From positions 1 to 64,000 of the forward strand of contig JANSYC010000010.1 of the NCBI GenBank assembly GCA_024742605.1: DNA of 64,000 nucleotides, read 5' to 3'. The notes under the pieces are model-generated. The model was given only the letters and a program-made list of their open reading frames with translations, was not told the DNA's origin and searched no databases. Positions 37,397 through 45,145 of the stretch are shown here, in pieces. The translations under genes were made by a program, and so were the position numbers. This DNA is from Alphaproteobacteria bacterium. GTDB taxonomy: Bacteria > Pseudomonadota > Alphaproteobacteria > Thalassobaculales > Thalassobaculaceae. The first letter of the stretch is position 1; every line of letters starts with the position of its first letter.

Positions 37397-37732
37397 GTGA
37401 GCATTGAGAACAAACGCCGGGCCACTCGGCAGAAACTCACCGAAAGCATGGCCGTCTTCGACGACATGTCCTACCGGCTCGACAACTGGAGCCGAGGCGG
37501 AGCCAAGATCCGCGACTATTCGGGGCGCAGAAATACAGGGGACGTGTTCCCCATCGCACTGGAGGTTTCAACGGAAAAGGGCCGGCTTCGTCTGGTGGGT
37601 GAGGGCACGGTCGTTTGGAAAGACGAGAAGGAACTTGGACTGACCTGGGTTCTGTCGGACGCACTCGAGGAGCTCGGCCCAATCCTGAATGTGTTTCTCG
37701 GGGCGTCGGAAGCCAGTTCGAGCAACGTTTAG
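37397..37732 (+). CDS. PilZ-domain protein (copy 2)
   Basis: Protein of 111 aa. RRATR (RxxxR) and NWSRGGA ([D/N]xSxxG) give a PilZ-type c-di-GMP site, followed by beta-rich sequence (GEGTVVWKDEKELGLTWV). GTG at 37397 is chosen because the upstream part of the open frame to 37268 is not protein-like. Divergent from cheZ copy 2. Confidence 0.65.
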   Translation: MSIENKRRATRQKLTESMAVFDDMSYRLDNWSRGGAKIRDYSGRRNTGDVFPIALEVSTEKGRLRLVGEGTVVWKDEKELGLTWVLSDALEELGPILNVFLGASEASSSNV

Positions 37733-38022
37733 GCGTTCACCGCCAGTTTTTCGTCGGTGCCGGTCGCTGCGGGTGATATCGCGTCCACCGAAGACGGGGC
37801 AGCGGCAAGCCGGGCGCCGGCCAGCGGCTGGTTCTCATTTGAGGCATCTGTCTGCCCGTCGACCGACGCAGCGGACTCGACCTGCGCTGCCAAGACCCGT
37901 TCCTTCTCGGCGCGTTTCGCACCCCAGACGCAGAAGATCACGGGACCGATCGCCCCGATCGAAAAAACCAGAAACAGAAAAATCAGAATGATCGGATCCA
38001 CGATTTCGGCTGGCTGATCCAT
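37729..38022 (-). CDS. Small single-pass membrane protein, unknown function
   Basis: Predicted 97-aa protein starting MDQPAEIVDPIILIFLF. One hydrophobic helix (residues 10-32) is followed by a basic patch (GAKRAEKE) and a disordered Ala/Ser-rich tail. GGAG lies 6 bases before the ATG. Stop overlaps that of the convergent PilZ gene by 4 bases. The open frame continues upstream to 38283, but that part is not coding-like. Confidence 0.55.
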   Translation of the reverse strand: MDQPAEIVDPIILIFLFLVFSIGAIGPVIFCVWGAKRAEKERVLAAQVESAASVDGQTDASNENQPLAGARLAAAPSSVDAISPAATGTDEKLAVNA

Positions 38023-38376
38023 GGCGGTCTCCATTCTGGTTCCCGGGCTTCCGATGGCTTCGGAATCCCATGTCGGATCGGGGTCATTTTGACCGAAATA
38101 CGACAGTTTTCGCACTGCAAAAAAGCTTGTGGCGACAGACGCTTCGCGAAACACGAAGCGCAGGCCGCCACTCTTGAGAAAATAGATAGTCGGTAAGGGA
38201 TTACCCCGACCGTCCAAAGACGACACGAGAGGTCGTTTTTTGTCTTTTGCGTTGCCAAAAAAACAGGTAGACGGGCACTTCAATCGGAACCGGGGCGGCC
38301 TCGAGATGTCGGGCCCGGGTCTTCATGCAAATTGGACGCTGCGGCCTGGTCGCGGGGATGTCTTTGGGGGGCAGGG
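38023..38376. other. Intergenic spacer, no gene seen
   Basis: A 354-base divergent spacer with several short A and T runs (for example near 38121 and 38232) and lower GC than its neighbours. No convincing coding frame, repeat or hairpin was seen; it presumably carries promoters for the flanking genes. Confidence 0.55.
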
Positions 38377-38715
38377 ATGCCGATCAGACTGGCGACGGTG
38401 CATGTGGATGACGTTCGGGAATTGACCGGGCTGGCCAGCTATCCCCGCTGGTCGGGTGGTGTGACCGTCGACGATGAGTTGATTGAACTTCATCTGTTGT
38501 GCGAGGAGCTGATCGCGCCCTGTGACGATCGGGACCCGAATGCACCGGTGCCGGCCGAGGAACATGCCGGCCGGGTCGCCTGGCTGATCCGGAATATCGA
38601 GCCGAACGGTTGCACCATCACAGTCAAGGACGGCCGCATTCAGGACGGAAATCACCGGTTCTCCGCCGCGGTCTATCGCGGCGACGATCTGGTGCGCGTC
38701 TGTTTCATGGAGTGA
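38377..38715 (+). CDS. Hypothetical protein with ParB-like DGNHR motif
   Basis: Protein of 112 aa. The C-terminal third, VKDGRIQDGNHRFSAAVYRGDDLVRV, resembles the ParB/sulfiredoxin nucleotide-binding loop (DGxHR). The rest is not recognised, and no HTH follows, so a partition role is not implied. ATG at 38377 follows a GGGGGG-rich ribosome site. Confidence 0.65.
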   Translation: MPIRLATVHVDDVRELTGLASYPRWSGGVTVDDELIELHLLCEELIAPCDDRDPNAPVPAEEHAGRVAWLIRNIEPNGCTITVKDGRIQDGNHRFSAAVYRGDDLVRVCFME

Positions 38716-38788
38716 CCGCGGGCACCCTCTTGGTGGCGATACCAACCCGGCCTAGTCTTTGCCCCAGGAGCTGCACGAAAGGCCGGAT

Positions 38789-38962
38789 GTGACGGACAAG
38801 CCGAAAGTGGAATGGGCTGGCAAGGGGCATGAACTGGGCTGCCTTTTACAGACCGGTGCTTTGCTTGTGGTGAACCTGCTGGTCTGGGGGTTCATCTACA
38901 TCTGGGCCTTGAAGCAATCGCATGTGCAGATCCGCGATGCGGTCTCCTGGTGGCCGTTCTAG
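38789..38962 (+). CDS. Very small membrane protein
   Basis: About 57 aa from a GTG (MTDKPKVEWAGKGHELG), with one hydrophobic helix (LLVVNLLVWGFIYIWAL). An upstream TTG at 38759 would add ten residues. Family not recognised; it is kept because the helix is clean and the frame ends well before the LysR remnant. Confidence 0.45.
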   Translation: MTDKPKVEWAGKGHELGCLLQTGALLVVNLLVWGFIYIWALKQSHVQIRDAVSWWPF

Positions 38963-38995
38963 GACACCGGGTGTCGCTCAGGTCGCTGCGCCTCC

Positions 38996-39610
38996 TCAAT
39001 CAGTCAGGTCCTCAGCGCGACGGTCTTGGGCAGCGCTCAAACCGTCTACAGCGGCGCGAAGGGAATGGGCAGATTGCGAGAACCTCAGGTTTCGCGCGCC
39101 CTTCACTCTGGTCATGTCGATCGCTGTGAGCCAGTCCGACCAACTGATCAATCGCTGATCCGAATGAATGAGGGTGTGGTGGCGGAGATCCTCCGAAGAC
39201 GTCAATGATGCGGAACCGGTGATCAGGCCGGGCGCGCAGAAAACCGTCAGGCGCTCCTCCACAAGAGGCACGGTATCGCATCCGGGCCAGTCCTCGTGGC
39301 CATATCGGATGCTTGCATCGACCGGATCGCGTCGGAGATTGATCGGTCTCGACGTGGCCTCGACCCGCAGATCGATCCCGGGATATGCGGTCAGAAACCG
39401 GGACAGCCATGGAAGCCGCCAGATTTCAGCAAAGCTGGGAGGCGTGGTCAGCACCAGAAAGTCCGAGGCGCCAGGCTCCGTGACCTCCTGGCTCGCCTCC
39501 CGCAGGTCGCGACAGGCGCGGGCGATCCTGTCGCGGTAGATCTCACCGGTATCGGTCAGCAGAAGGCGGCGGGTAGATCGATGAAAGCTATCATTTGTCA
39601 GGTCCTCCAC
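38996..39610 (-). pseudogene. LysR-family regulator remnant
   Basis: The open frame (204 aa) encodes the substrate-binding domain of a GcvA-like LysR regulator: LVLTTPPSFAEIWRLPWLSRFLTAYPGIDLRVE in outline and DASIRYGHEDWPG. The protein starts in the last part of the DNA-binding domain (FHRSTRRLLLTDTGE), so about 50 residues of helix-turn-helix are missing and no upstream frame supplies them. The C terminus stops at AAVDGLSAAQDRRAEDLTD, about 25 residues short of a normal end. It is divergent from the dioxygenase gene it probably once controlled. Confidence 0.72.
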
Positions 39611-39678
39611 TGAGCGCTAGCGTCAGACTTGAGAAACAGCGAATCTCTCCGCAAAGGTGAGAACGACGGGAGGATGTC

Positions 39679-40521
39679 ATGGGTAAGATCTTGAGTGAGG
39701 CACAGATTGCCGCCTATCCGGACACCGGCTATGTGGCGCCGGTTCGGGTGATGAGCGAGGCCGACGCGGCCGCCTATCGCAAGCGGTTCGAGGCTTACGA
39801 ACAGGCCAATGGCGGCTGGTACGAGCTGTCGAAAGGCGCCAAGCTCTATCTCCTGCAGACCTGGGCGGCCGAACTTGTGCTGCACGATAAGGTGCTCGAT
39901 GCCGTGGAGGAGGTCCTGGGACCGGATATCCTGTGCTGGGGCTGCTCGCTGTTCGTCAAGGACGCCAAGAACCCCAGTTTTGTGACCTGGCATCAGGACG
40001 CGACCTATTGGGGCCTGGACAAACCCGATGTGGTGACCGCCTGGATCGCCCTGTCGCCCGCGACCGAGATCAGCGGCTGCATGAAGATCCTGCCCGGCAG
40101 CCAGAAATGGAACCAGGTCGATCACCGGGACACGCTCGCCAAAGAGAACCTGCTGACCCGCGGGCAGGAACTGGCGGTGGAGGTCAATGAGGATGAGGCG
40201 GTGCTGATGCCGCTTCAGCCCGGGGAGCTGTCTTTGCACCACGTGCTGGCGGCCCACGCCTCCGAGCCGAACCGGTCGGATGATCGCCGGATTGGGATCG
40301 CCATCCGCTATGTCGCGCCGCACGTGCGCCAGATCAACGGCGACAAGGATACGGCCCTGCTGTGTCGGGGCGAGGACCGATACGGCAATTTCCTGCCGGA
40401 GCAGGCACCAGCCGTCGACATGGACGCGGCCGCATTGGCCGAGCACGCGCGGATCATGGCCTTCCGGCAGGAGGTTCTCTACAAGGGTGTGAAGGGTAAG
40501 CCGGCCCATACCGACGCCTGA
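39679..40521 (+). CDS. Phytanoyl-CoA dioxygenase (PhyH) family protein
   Basis: Fe(II)/2-oxoglutarate oxygenase of 280 aa. The metal site is visible: His105 and Asp107 (TWHQDATYWG) and a distal His near 193 (AAHASEPNRSDDRR), with Arg 203/204 for 2-oxoglutarate. SGCMKILPGS is typical of the family. A strong GGGAGG site precedes the ATG. It heads an operon with an amidohydrolase and a PhnZ-like HD oxygenase, so hydroxylation of a phosphonate (PhnY or TmpA role) is a reasonable but unproven guess. Confidence 0.85.
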   Translation: MGKILSEAQIAAYPDTGYVAPVRVMSEADAAAYRKRFEAYEQANGGWYELSKGAKLYLLQTWAAELVLHDKVLDAVEEVLGPDILCWGCSLFVKDAKNPSFVTWHQDATYWGLDKPDVVTAWIALSPATEISGCMKILPGSQKWNQVDHRDTLAKENLLTRGQELAVEVNEDEAVLMPLQPGELSLHHVLAAHASEPNRSDDRRIGIAIRYVAPHVRQINGDKDTALLCRGEDRYGNFLPEQAPAVDMDAAALAEHARIMAFRQEVLYKGVKGKPAHTDA

Positions 40522-40535
40522 TCCGAGACCTGCAG

Positions 40536-41321
40536 ATGATCTTGGACGCCCATGTGCACGCTTGGCCGATGGAGGCCAGCTTGCGGACGGACCGGACCTA
40601 TACGCCCAAACGAGCGTTTCCGGTTGGAGATCTGCTGCGGCTGCTGGACGCCAATGAGGTCGCGGGCGCGGTCATCGTGCAACCGAGTTTTCTCGGCACC
40701 GACAACAGATATCTGCTGTCCTGCCTGAGCGCCTATCCCGATCGATTTCGCGGGGTCGCGGTGGTTCCGCCGGAGACCACAGTGGAGGAACTGGACGATC
40801 TTCGGGCCGGCGGCGTGGCGGGTCTGCGGCTGAATCTGCTGCACGGTGAGATCCCGGACCTGCGGTCGCAAGTTTGGCGGACCTTTCTGGACCGAGCCAC
40901 TGGAGCCGGCCTGCACATCCAGGTTTTCGCCGAGGCGAACCGGATGCCCCGCGTACTGCCGTCTTTGGTTGAGGCCGGATGCGCGGTCGTGATCGACCAT
41001 TTTGGACTGCCGGCGGCGGATTGCGGCGTCGACGACCCGAACTGGCGGACGGTGCTCGATCTTGCCGGCGACCCTCGACACCACGTGAAACTGTCGGGCC
41101 CCTACCGTCTCGGCGGGCAGGCGGCCAAGCCTCTGGCGGAACGGCTGCTTGCGGCGTTCGGGCCGGCCCGTCTGGTCTGGGCGAGCGACTGTCCCTGGAC
41201 CCGGTACGAGGATCGTCACGGGTATCGGGACTGTCTTGGATGGCTCGATGGCTGGGTGCCGGAAACGGCGGCGCGCCGCGCGGTTGCCGGCGAAACCGCG
41301 CGGACCCTATACCGATTTTAG
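40536..41321 (+). CDS. Amidohydrolase-family TIM-barrel hydrolase
   Basis: Metal-dependent hydrolase of 261 aa, amidohydrolase_2 type. HxH metal motif at the N terminus (ILDAHVHAW), then GGVAGLRLNLL, VVIDHFGLP, HVKLSGPYRL and the final RLVWASDCPWTRYED, as in the LigI/PDC-lactonase group. It sits 15 bases after the dioxygenase gene. The substrate is unknown. Confidence 0.85.
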   Translation: MILDAHVHAWPMEASLRTDRTYTPKRAFPVGDLLRLLDANEVAGAVIVQPSFLGTDNRYLLSCLSAYPDRFRGVAVVPPETTVEELDDLRAGGVAGLRLNLLHGEIPDLRSQVWRTFLDRATGAGLHIQVFAEANRMPRVLPSLVEAGCAVVIDHFGLPAADCGVDDPNWRTVLDLAGDPRHHVKLSGPYRLGGQAAKPLAERLLAAFGPARLVWASDCPWTRYEDRHGYRDCLGWLDGWVPETAARRAVAGETARTLYRF

Positions 41322-41360
41322 ATGTTTCCCCGCAGGACGCACCCGGATAGGCTCATTCGC

Positions 41361-41891
41361 ATGACGGCATTCATCGATCACCTCGACCGCCTGTTCGCGA
41401 CCAGGGGCAGCGAGCCCTACGGCGAAGACGTGTCCGTGCTGGAGCATTGTCTGCAATGCGCGGCTCTGGCCCGGCACGAAGGGGCGGATGAGGCGCTGGT
41501 CGCGGCGGCCCTTCTGCACGATGTCGGGCATCTGATCGAGGATCCGGATGACGGGTTCGGAGTGCATGCCCACGACAAGGGCGGGGCGGCGTTCCTGACA
41601 CCGCATTTCCCGGACTCCGTGGTCGAGCCCGTGCGCCTGCACGTCGCGGCCAAGCGCTACCGGGTCGCGGTGGAGCCTGCCTACCGCGATCGGCTGTCGA
41701 AGGCTTCGATCCACACGCTTGCTCATCAGGGCGGGCCGATGTCCCAGGACGAAGTGGCGGTGTTCGCCGCAAATCCTCACCATGAGGGGGCCATCCGGGT
41801 GCGGGAATGGGACGACGCGGGCAAGATAGAGGGGCTGGATGTGGCCTCATTCTCAGCCTACCGTGACATGCTGACCCGGCTGGCCCGGTGA
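41361..41891 (+). CDS. HD-domain oxygenase, PhnZ/TmpB-like
   Basis: Protein of 176 aa of the PhnZ/MIOX type of diiron HD oxygenases that cleave the C-P bond of 1-hydroxyphosphonates. Metal ligands: His29 (LEHCLQCA), His53-Asp54 (LLHDVGHL), His71, His94 (VRLHVAAKRY) and Asp151 (REWDDAGK). Substrate-side sequence RLSKASIHTL and QGGPMSQDE closely follows PhnZ. ATG at 41361 is chosen to match PhnZ length. With the PhyH gene upstream it could convert 2-aminoethyl- or trimethylaminoethyl-phosphonate to glycine or glycine betaine plus phosphate. Confidence 0.82.
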   Translation: MTAFIDHLDRLFATRGSEPYGEDVSVLEHCLQCAALARHEGADEALVAAALLHDVGHLIEDPDDGFGVHAHDKGGAAFLTPHFPDSVVEPVRLHVAAKRYRVAVEPAYRDRLSKASIHTLAHQGGPMSQDEVAVFAANPHHEGAIRVREWDDAGKIEGLDVASFSAYRDMLTRLAR

Positions 41892-41960
41892 TCTTGCCGT
41901 TGCCGAGTTTCGACCCTTGGGCTAGTGTGGGAACTCGTTAACCGAACATGGGGTTGACTG

Positions 41961-42506
41961 ATGATGGCCTATAGTTTCGATGCCTTCTGCCGCGACGCGA
42001 ATGCGGCGCTGAGCGCCACGCCGGGCCCTGCCGGGCGCGAAAAGGTGCGGGAACTGCTGGAGGAATTGTTGAAGAATGAAGCCTTCGTGACCGAAGTGTG
42101 CGGTCCGCAGGCTGAAATCGGCACCCACCAGATCTATCGCGACAAGGACCACGACTTCGTGGTCCTGGCCCATGTGAACGGGCCCGCCCGCAAGTCGCCG
42201 CCGCACGATCACGGATCGTCCTGGGCGATTTACGGACAGGCCTCCAAATACACCGACATGAGCGAGTACGACCGGCTCGACGGCAAATCGGGACCCGGTT
42301 CAGCGGAGTTGAAGCACAACACCACATATCGGCTTGAGCCGGGCATGGCCGGGCTTTACGACGTGGGCGCCATTCATGCGATCGACTATCCGGATGGCGC
42401 CCGGTTCGTTCGGGTGACCGGGACAGATCTGGCGGCGGTCGAGCGGTTGAAGTTCGATGTCTCGGCCGGTAAGGCCGAGGTGATCGAAAGTGTCGGTGTG
42501 AACTGA
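41961..42506 (+). CDS. Cupin-fold protein (cysteine dioxygenase-like)
   Basis: Soluble protein of 181 aa. A cupin metal motif is visible (PHDHGSSWAIYG) with a second histidine in GAIHAIDYP, after a helical N-terminal segment. This pattern is shared with cysteine-dioxygenase-like metalloenzymes. It lies 13 bases before the Fur-family gene. GTTAAC occurs just upstream (41937-41942). Substrate unknown. Confidence 0.75.
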   Translation: MMAYSFDAFCRDANAALSATPGPAGREKVRELLEELLKNEAFVTEVCGPQAEIGTHQIYRDKDHDFVVLAHVNGPARKSPPHDHGSSWAIYGQASKYTDMSEYDRLDGKSGPGSAELKHNTTYRLEPGMAGLYDVGAIHAIDYPDGARFVRVTGTDLAAVERLKFDVSAGKAEVIESVGVN

Positions 42507-42519
42507 GGGACGAACGCGC

Positions 42520-42996
42520 GTGAGCGATATCTTGCAAGACCCGGGGACGGATGGAGCGGCGACCGACAGTGTCACGTCTCGGATCGAACGGATCTGTGTC
42601 GAGAAGGGGCTTCGGATGACCGAGCCGCGCAGGGTGATCGCTCGGGTGCTGTCCAGCACCGACGATCATCCCGACGCTGAAGAGCTCTACGAGCGGGTGA
42701 AGGTGATTGATTCGTCGATTTCGATGGCAACCATCTACCGGACCATGAAGCTGTTCGAGGAGGTCTCGATCGTCTCCAAGCGGGATTTTGGGGACGGACG
42801 CGCGCGGTACGAGAAGGTCAGCGGGCCGGAAGATCACCACCATCACATGATCGACGTGGAATCCGGCGAGGTGCTGGAGTTCTACAATCAGGAACTCGAG
42901 GATCTGAAAATCCGGATCGCTAAGGACCTGGGCTTCAAACTGGTGGACCATCATTTGGAGCTGTTCGGCGTCCGGATCTCCGAGAAAAAACACTGA
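42520..42996 (+). CDS. Fur-family metal-responsive regulator
   Basis: Regulator of 158 aa from a GTG start. The winged helix is LRMTEPRRVIARVL and SMATIYRTMKLFEE; the metal region is EDHHHHMIDVESGEVLEF followed by KLVDHHLELFGV, typical of alphaproteobacterial Fur/Mur proteins that respond to iron or manganese. Irr and Zur are less likely from this pattern but cannot be excluded. Confidence 0.9.
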   Translation: MSDILQDPGTDGAATDSVTSRIERICVEKGLRMTEPRRVIARVLSSTDDHPDAEELYERVKVIDSSISMATIYRTMKLFEEVSIVSKRDFGDGRARYEKVSGPEDHHHHMIDVESGEVLEFYNQELEDLKIRIAKDLGFKLVDHHLELFGVRISEKKH

Positions 42997-43054
42997 CACA
43001 GGTCGGGGAGCCGTCCCGGAGGGGCGGGCCCTTGGCTCCAGAAGGAAATGCGCA

Positions 43055-43288
43055 ATGGACCGGTTCGACCGAACCCCCAAGACCAATTCCGAGGATGAAA
43101 TCGTCATTGTCCCTTGTATGGAGACGGCGGCCTGCAGGGTCGCGGTGACCCGCGCCTACGATCACCTGATCAGCAGCGGCGCTGATGACCGGGTAGCCTT
43201 CGAGGCGGCCGGAAAGGTCTATGCCTGGCATCATCCGGAAGTGCCGAGCAGCCGTGTCCCATATGTGATTGCGGAATGGCTGCCCTGA
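43055..43288 (+). CDS. Small hypothetical protein
   Basis: Protein of 77 aa (MDRFDRTPKTNSEDEIVIVPCM...). AAGGAA precedes the ATG at a good distance. Soluble, alpha/beta in look, with a YAWHHPE segment. Follows the Fur gene by 58 bases on the same strand. Family not recognised. Confidence 0.6.
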   Translation: MDRFDRTPKTNSEDEIVIVPCMETAACRVAVTRAYDHLISSGADDRVAFEAAGKVYAWHHPEVPSSRVPYVIAEWLP

Positions 43289-43320
43289 TTTCGGCGCGAT
43301 AGGTTCGATTTCGGCACGAT
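43287..43320. repeat. Direct repeat of GATTTCGGCRCGAT
   Basis: Two 14-base copies, GATTTCGGCGCGAT and GATTTCGGCACGAT, lie exactly 20 bases apart, about 80-110 bases before the next small gene. TGCCCTGAT also flanks both ends (43281 and 43321). Two helical turns of spacing suits a protein-binding site or a small duplication. Confidence 0.6.
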
Positions 43321-43397
43321 TGCCCTGATGGAATCCGGAATTCCATTCCGGGTGATTCGGCTCCACATGCCTTTCAAGTGAAAGCATGGAGGGTCCA

Positions 43398-43592
43398 ATG
43401 GCCGCCTATCAAAGTGACTTCCGAGTGAAATACCAAGATGAGTTTCAGGTCCGCTGGTCTGTTGAGAACGCCAAGGCGGCATCCGAGCTGACTGGGCGGC
43501 CGGTTCGCGACCGCGTCGGGACCACCAGCACGGTCGGAGCCGTCTACGGCGGAACGATCCTCGGCGAAGACGGCGGCGCCGAACGCCACTGA
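43398..43592 (+). CDS. Small hypothetical protein
   Basis: Predicted 64-aa protein starting MAAYQSDFRVKYQDEFQVRW and ending in a Gly-rich tail. GGAGG lies 5-6 bases upstream of the ATG. Soluble, beta-like in the first half. Family not recognised. Confidence 0.55.
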   Translation: MAAYQSDFRVKYQDEFQVRWSVENAKAASELTGRPVRDRVGTTSTVGAVYGGTILGEDGGAERH

Positions 43593-43627
43593 GGTACGAA
43601 CAGCCTCGTTCCGGCTTAGAAATGAAT

Positions 43628-43664
43628 AACCCTGATCGCAGTTTCACAACTCCGATTGGGGTTT
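43628..43664. terminator. Possible bidirectional hairpin
   Basis: AACCCTGATCG and CGATTGGGGTT can pair (9 bp with a TG/TG internal mismatch) around a 14-base loop, between the convergent small gene and betB. No strong T-run follows. Confidence 0.3.
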
Positions 43665-43677
43665 CGGCTGGCTGGGA

Positions 43678-45138
43678 TCAATACGGGGAGTCAACGTTTC
43701 CCATCTCCACGTAGACCGCCTTCATCTGGGTATAGTGCTGGATCGCCGCATGGCCGTTCTCGCGGCCGATACCCGAGTGTTTTACCCCGCCGAACGGCAT
43801 CTCGATCGGTGTCAGGTTGTAGGCGTTGATCCAGCAGGTTCCGGCTTCCAGACGTCCGACCACCCGGTGACCGCGTGACAGATCCTTGGTGAAGACACCG
43901 GCGGCCAGCCCGAACTGGGTGGCGTTGGCCCGGGCGACGACCTCGTCCTCCTCCTCGAAATCCAACACGCACATGACCGGCCCGAAGATCTCCTCTTGGG
44001 CGATGGTCATGCCGTCGGTGACGTCGGCAAACACGGTCGGCTGCACGAACAATCCGTCACCCGAAGCTGCGCCGCCGGTGACCAGCCGGCCGCCCTCGGA
44101 ACTTCCGGTCTCTATGTACCCGAGCACCTTGTCGAACTGGGCCCGGGTCACGACCGGGCCCATCTGGGTGTTCTCGTCCATCGGGTCGCCCAGGATGATC
44201 GTCTCGGTCCGCTGTTTCAGACGCTCAAGGAACCGCTCCTTGATCGCCCGGTGGACGAACACCCGTGTGCCATTCGAGCAGATCTGTCCCGAGGAATAGA
44301 AGTTCCCCAGCATGGCGCCACCGATCGCGTTCTCAATATCGGCATCCTCGAACACAATGATTGGCGACTTACCACCCAATTCCAGGGTGACGTGCTTAAG
44401 TCCGTCGGAGGCTGCGGCCATGACCTTGCGGCCGGTCGGCACGGATCCCGTGACCGAAACCTTGTCGACGCCCGGATGGCCGGTCAACAGGGCCCCGGTC
44501 GCGCCAGCCCCCTGCACGACATTGAAGACGCCCTTCGGCAGGCCCGCTTCGATCAGGATCTCGGCGAGCTTGAGGGCGGTCAGGGGCGTGGTTTCCGAGG
44601 GCTTGAAGATCATCGCAGTGCCGCAGGCGAGTGCGGGGGCCGCCTTCCAGGAGGCGACCTGGATCGGATAGTTCCACGCACCGATCCCGGCGCAGACCCC
44701 CAGTGGCTCCCGCCGTGTATAGGCGAAGGAACCTCCAGGTCCACCGCCCAGATCGATGTGCTCGCCGGTCAGGCCGGCTGCCAGCGCGCCGAAGTACTCA
44801 AGGCAATCCGCTCCCGACGCCGCATCGGCCACCAGGGTCTCCTGTAGCGGCTTTCCGGTGTCCAGGGTTTCCAGCTCCGAAAGCTCCCGGTTCCGCGCGC
44901 GCATCAGATCGGCGGCCCGGCGCAGGATGCGACCGCGCTCGGCGGGAGAGGTGGCGGCCCAGCCCGGTTGAGCGGCGCGGGCCGCCGCGACCGCCTTGTC
45001 GACCGTCGCGGCGCTTGCGGCGGTGAGGCGAGCGATCACGGCACCTGTGGCCGGATAGCTGCTCTCGAAATCCTGGCCCTCTGGATCCTCCAGGAAGGTG
45101 CCGTCGATGAAGTGCGAGGCGGTCGGTTGCGTTTCCAT
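43678..45138 (-). CDS. betB: Betaine aldehyde dehydrogenase
   Basis: NAD(P)-dependent enzyme of 486 aa oxidising betaine aldehyde to glycine betaine. Motifs: [32 protein letters not shown], catalytic Glu in [10 protein letters not shown], catalytic Cys in [12 protein letters not shown] and [11 protein letters not shown]. It starts at [13 protein letters not shown], 8 bases after betA; the longer frame to 45264 is not protein-like. Confidence 0.93.
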   Translation of the reverse strand: METQPTASHFIDGTFLEDPEGQDFESSYPATGAVIARLTAASAATVDKAVAAARAAQPGWAATSPAERGRILRRAADLMRARNRELSELETLDTGKPLQETLVADAASGADCLEYFGALAAGLTGEHIDLGGGPGGSFAYTRREPLGVCAGIGAWNYPIQVASWKAAPALACGTAMIFKPSETTPLTALKLAEILIEAGLPKGVFNVVQGAGATGALLTGHPGVDKVSVTGSVPTGRKVMAAASDGLKHVTLELGGKSPIIVFEDADIENAIGGAMLGNFYSSGQICSNGTRVFVHRAIKERFLERLKQRTETIILGDPMDENTQMGPVVTRAQFDKVLGYIETGSSEGGRLVTGGAASGDGLFVQPTVFADVTDGMTIAQEEIFGPVMCVLDFEEEDEVVARANATQFGLAAGVFTKDLSRGHRVVGRLEAGTCWINAYNLTPIEMPFGGVKHSGIGRENGHAAIQHYTQMKAVYVEMGNVDSPY

Positions 45139-45145
45139 AAAATCT

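Noticed and set aside
38996-39610. Intact LysR regulator
   Set aside because: The DNA-binding domain and C-terminal end are missing, so it was called a pseudogene.
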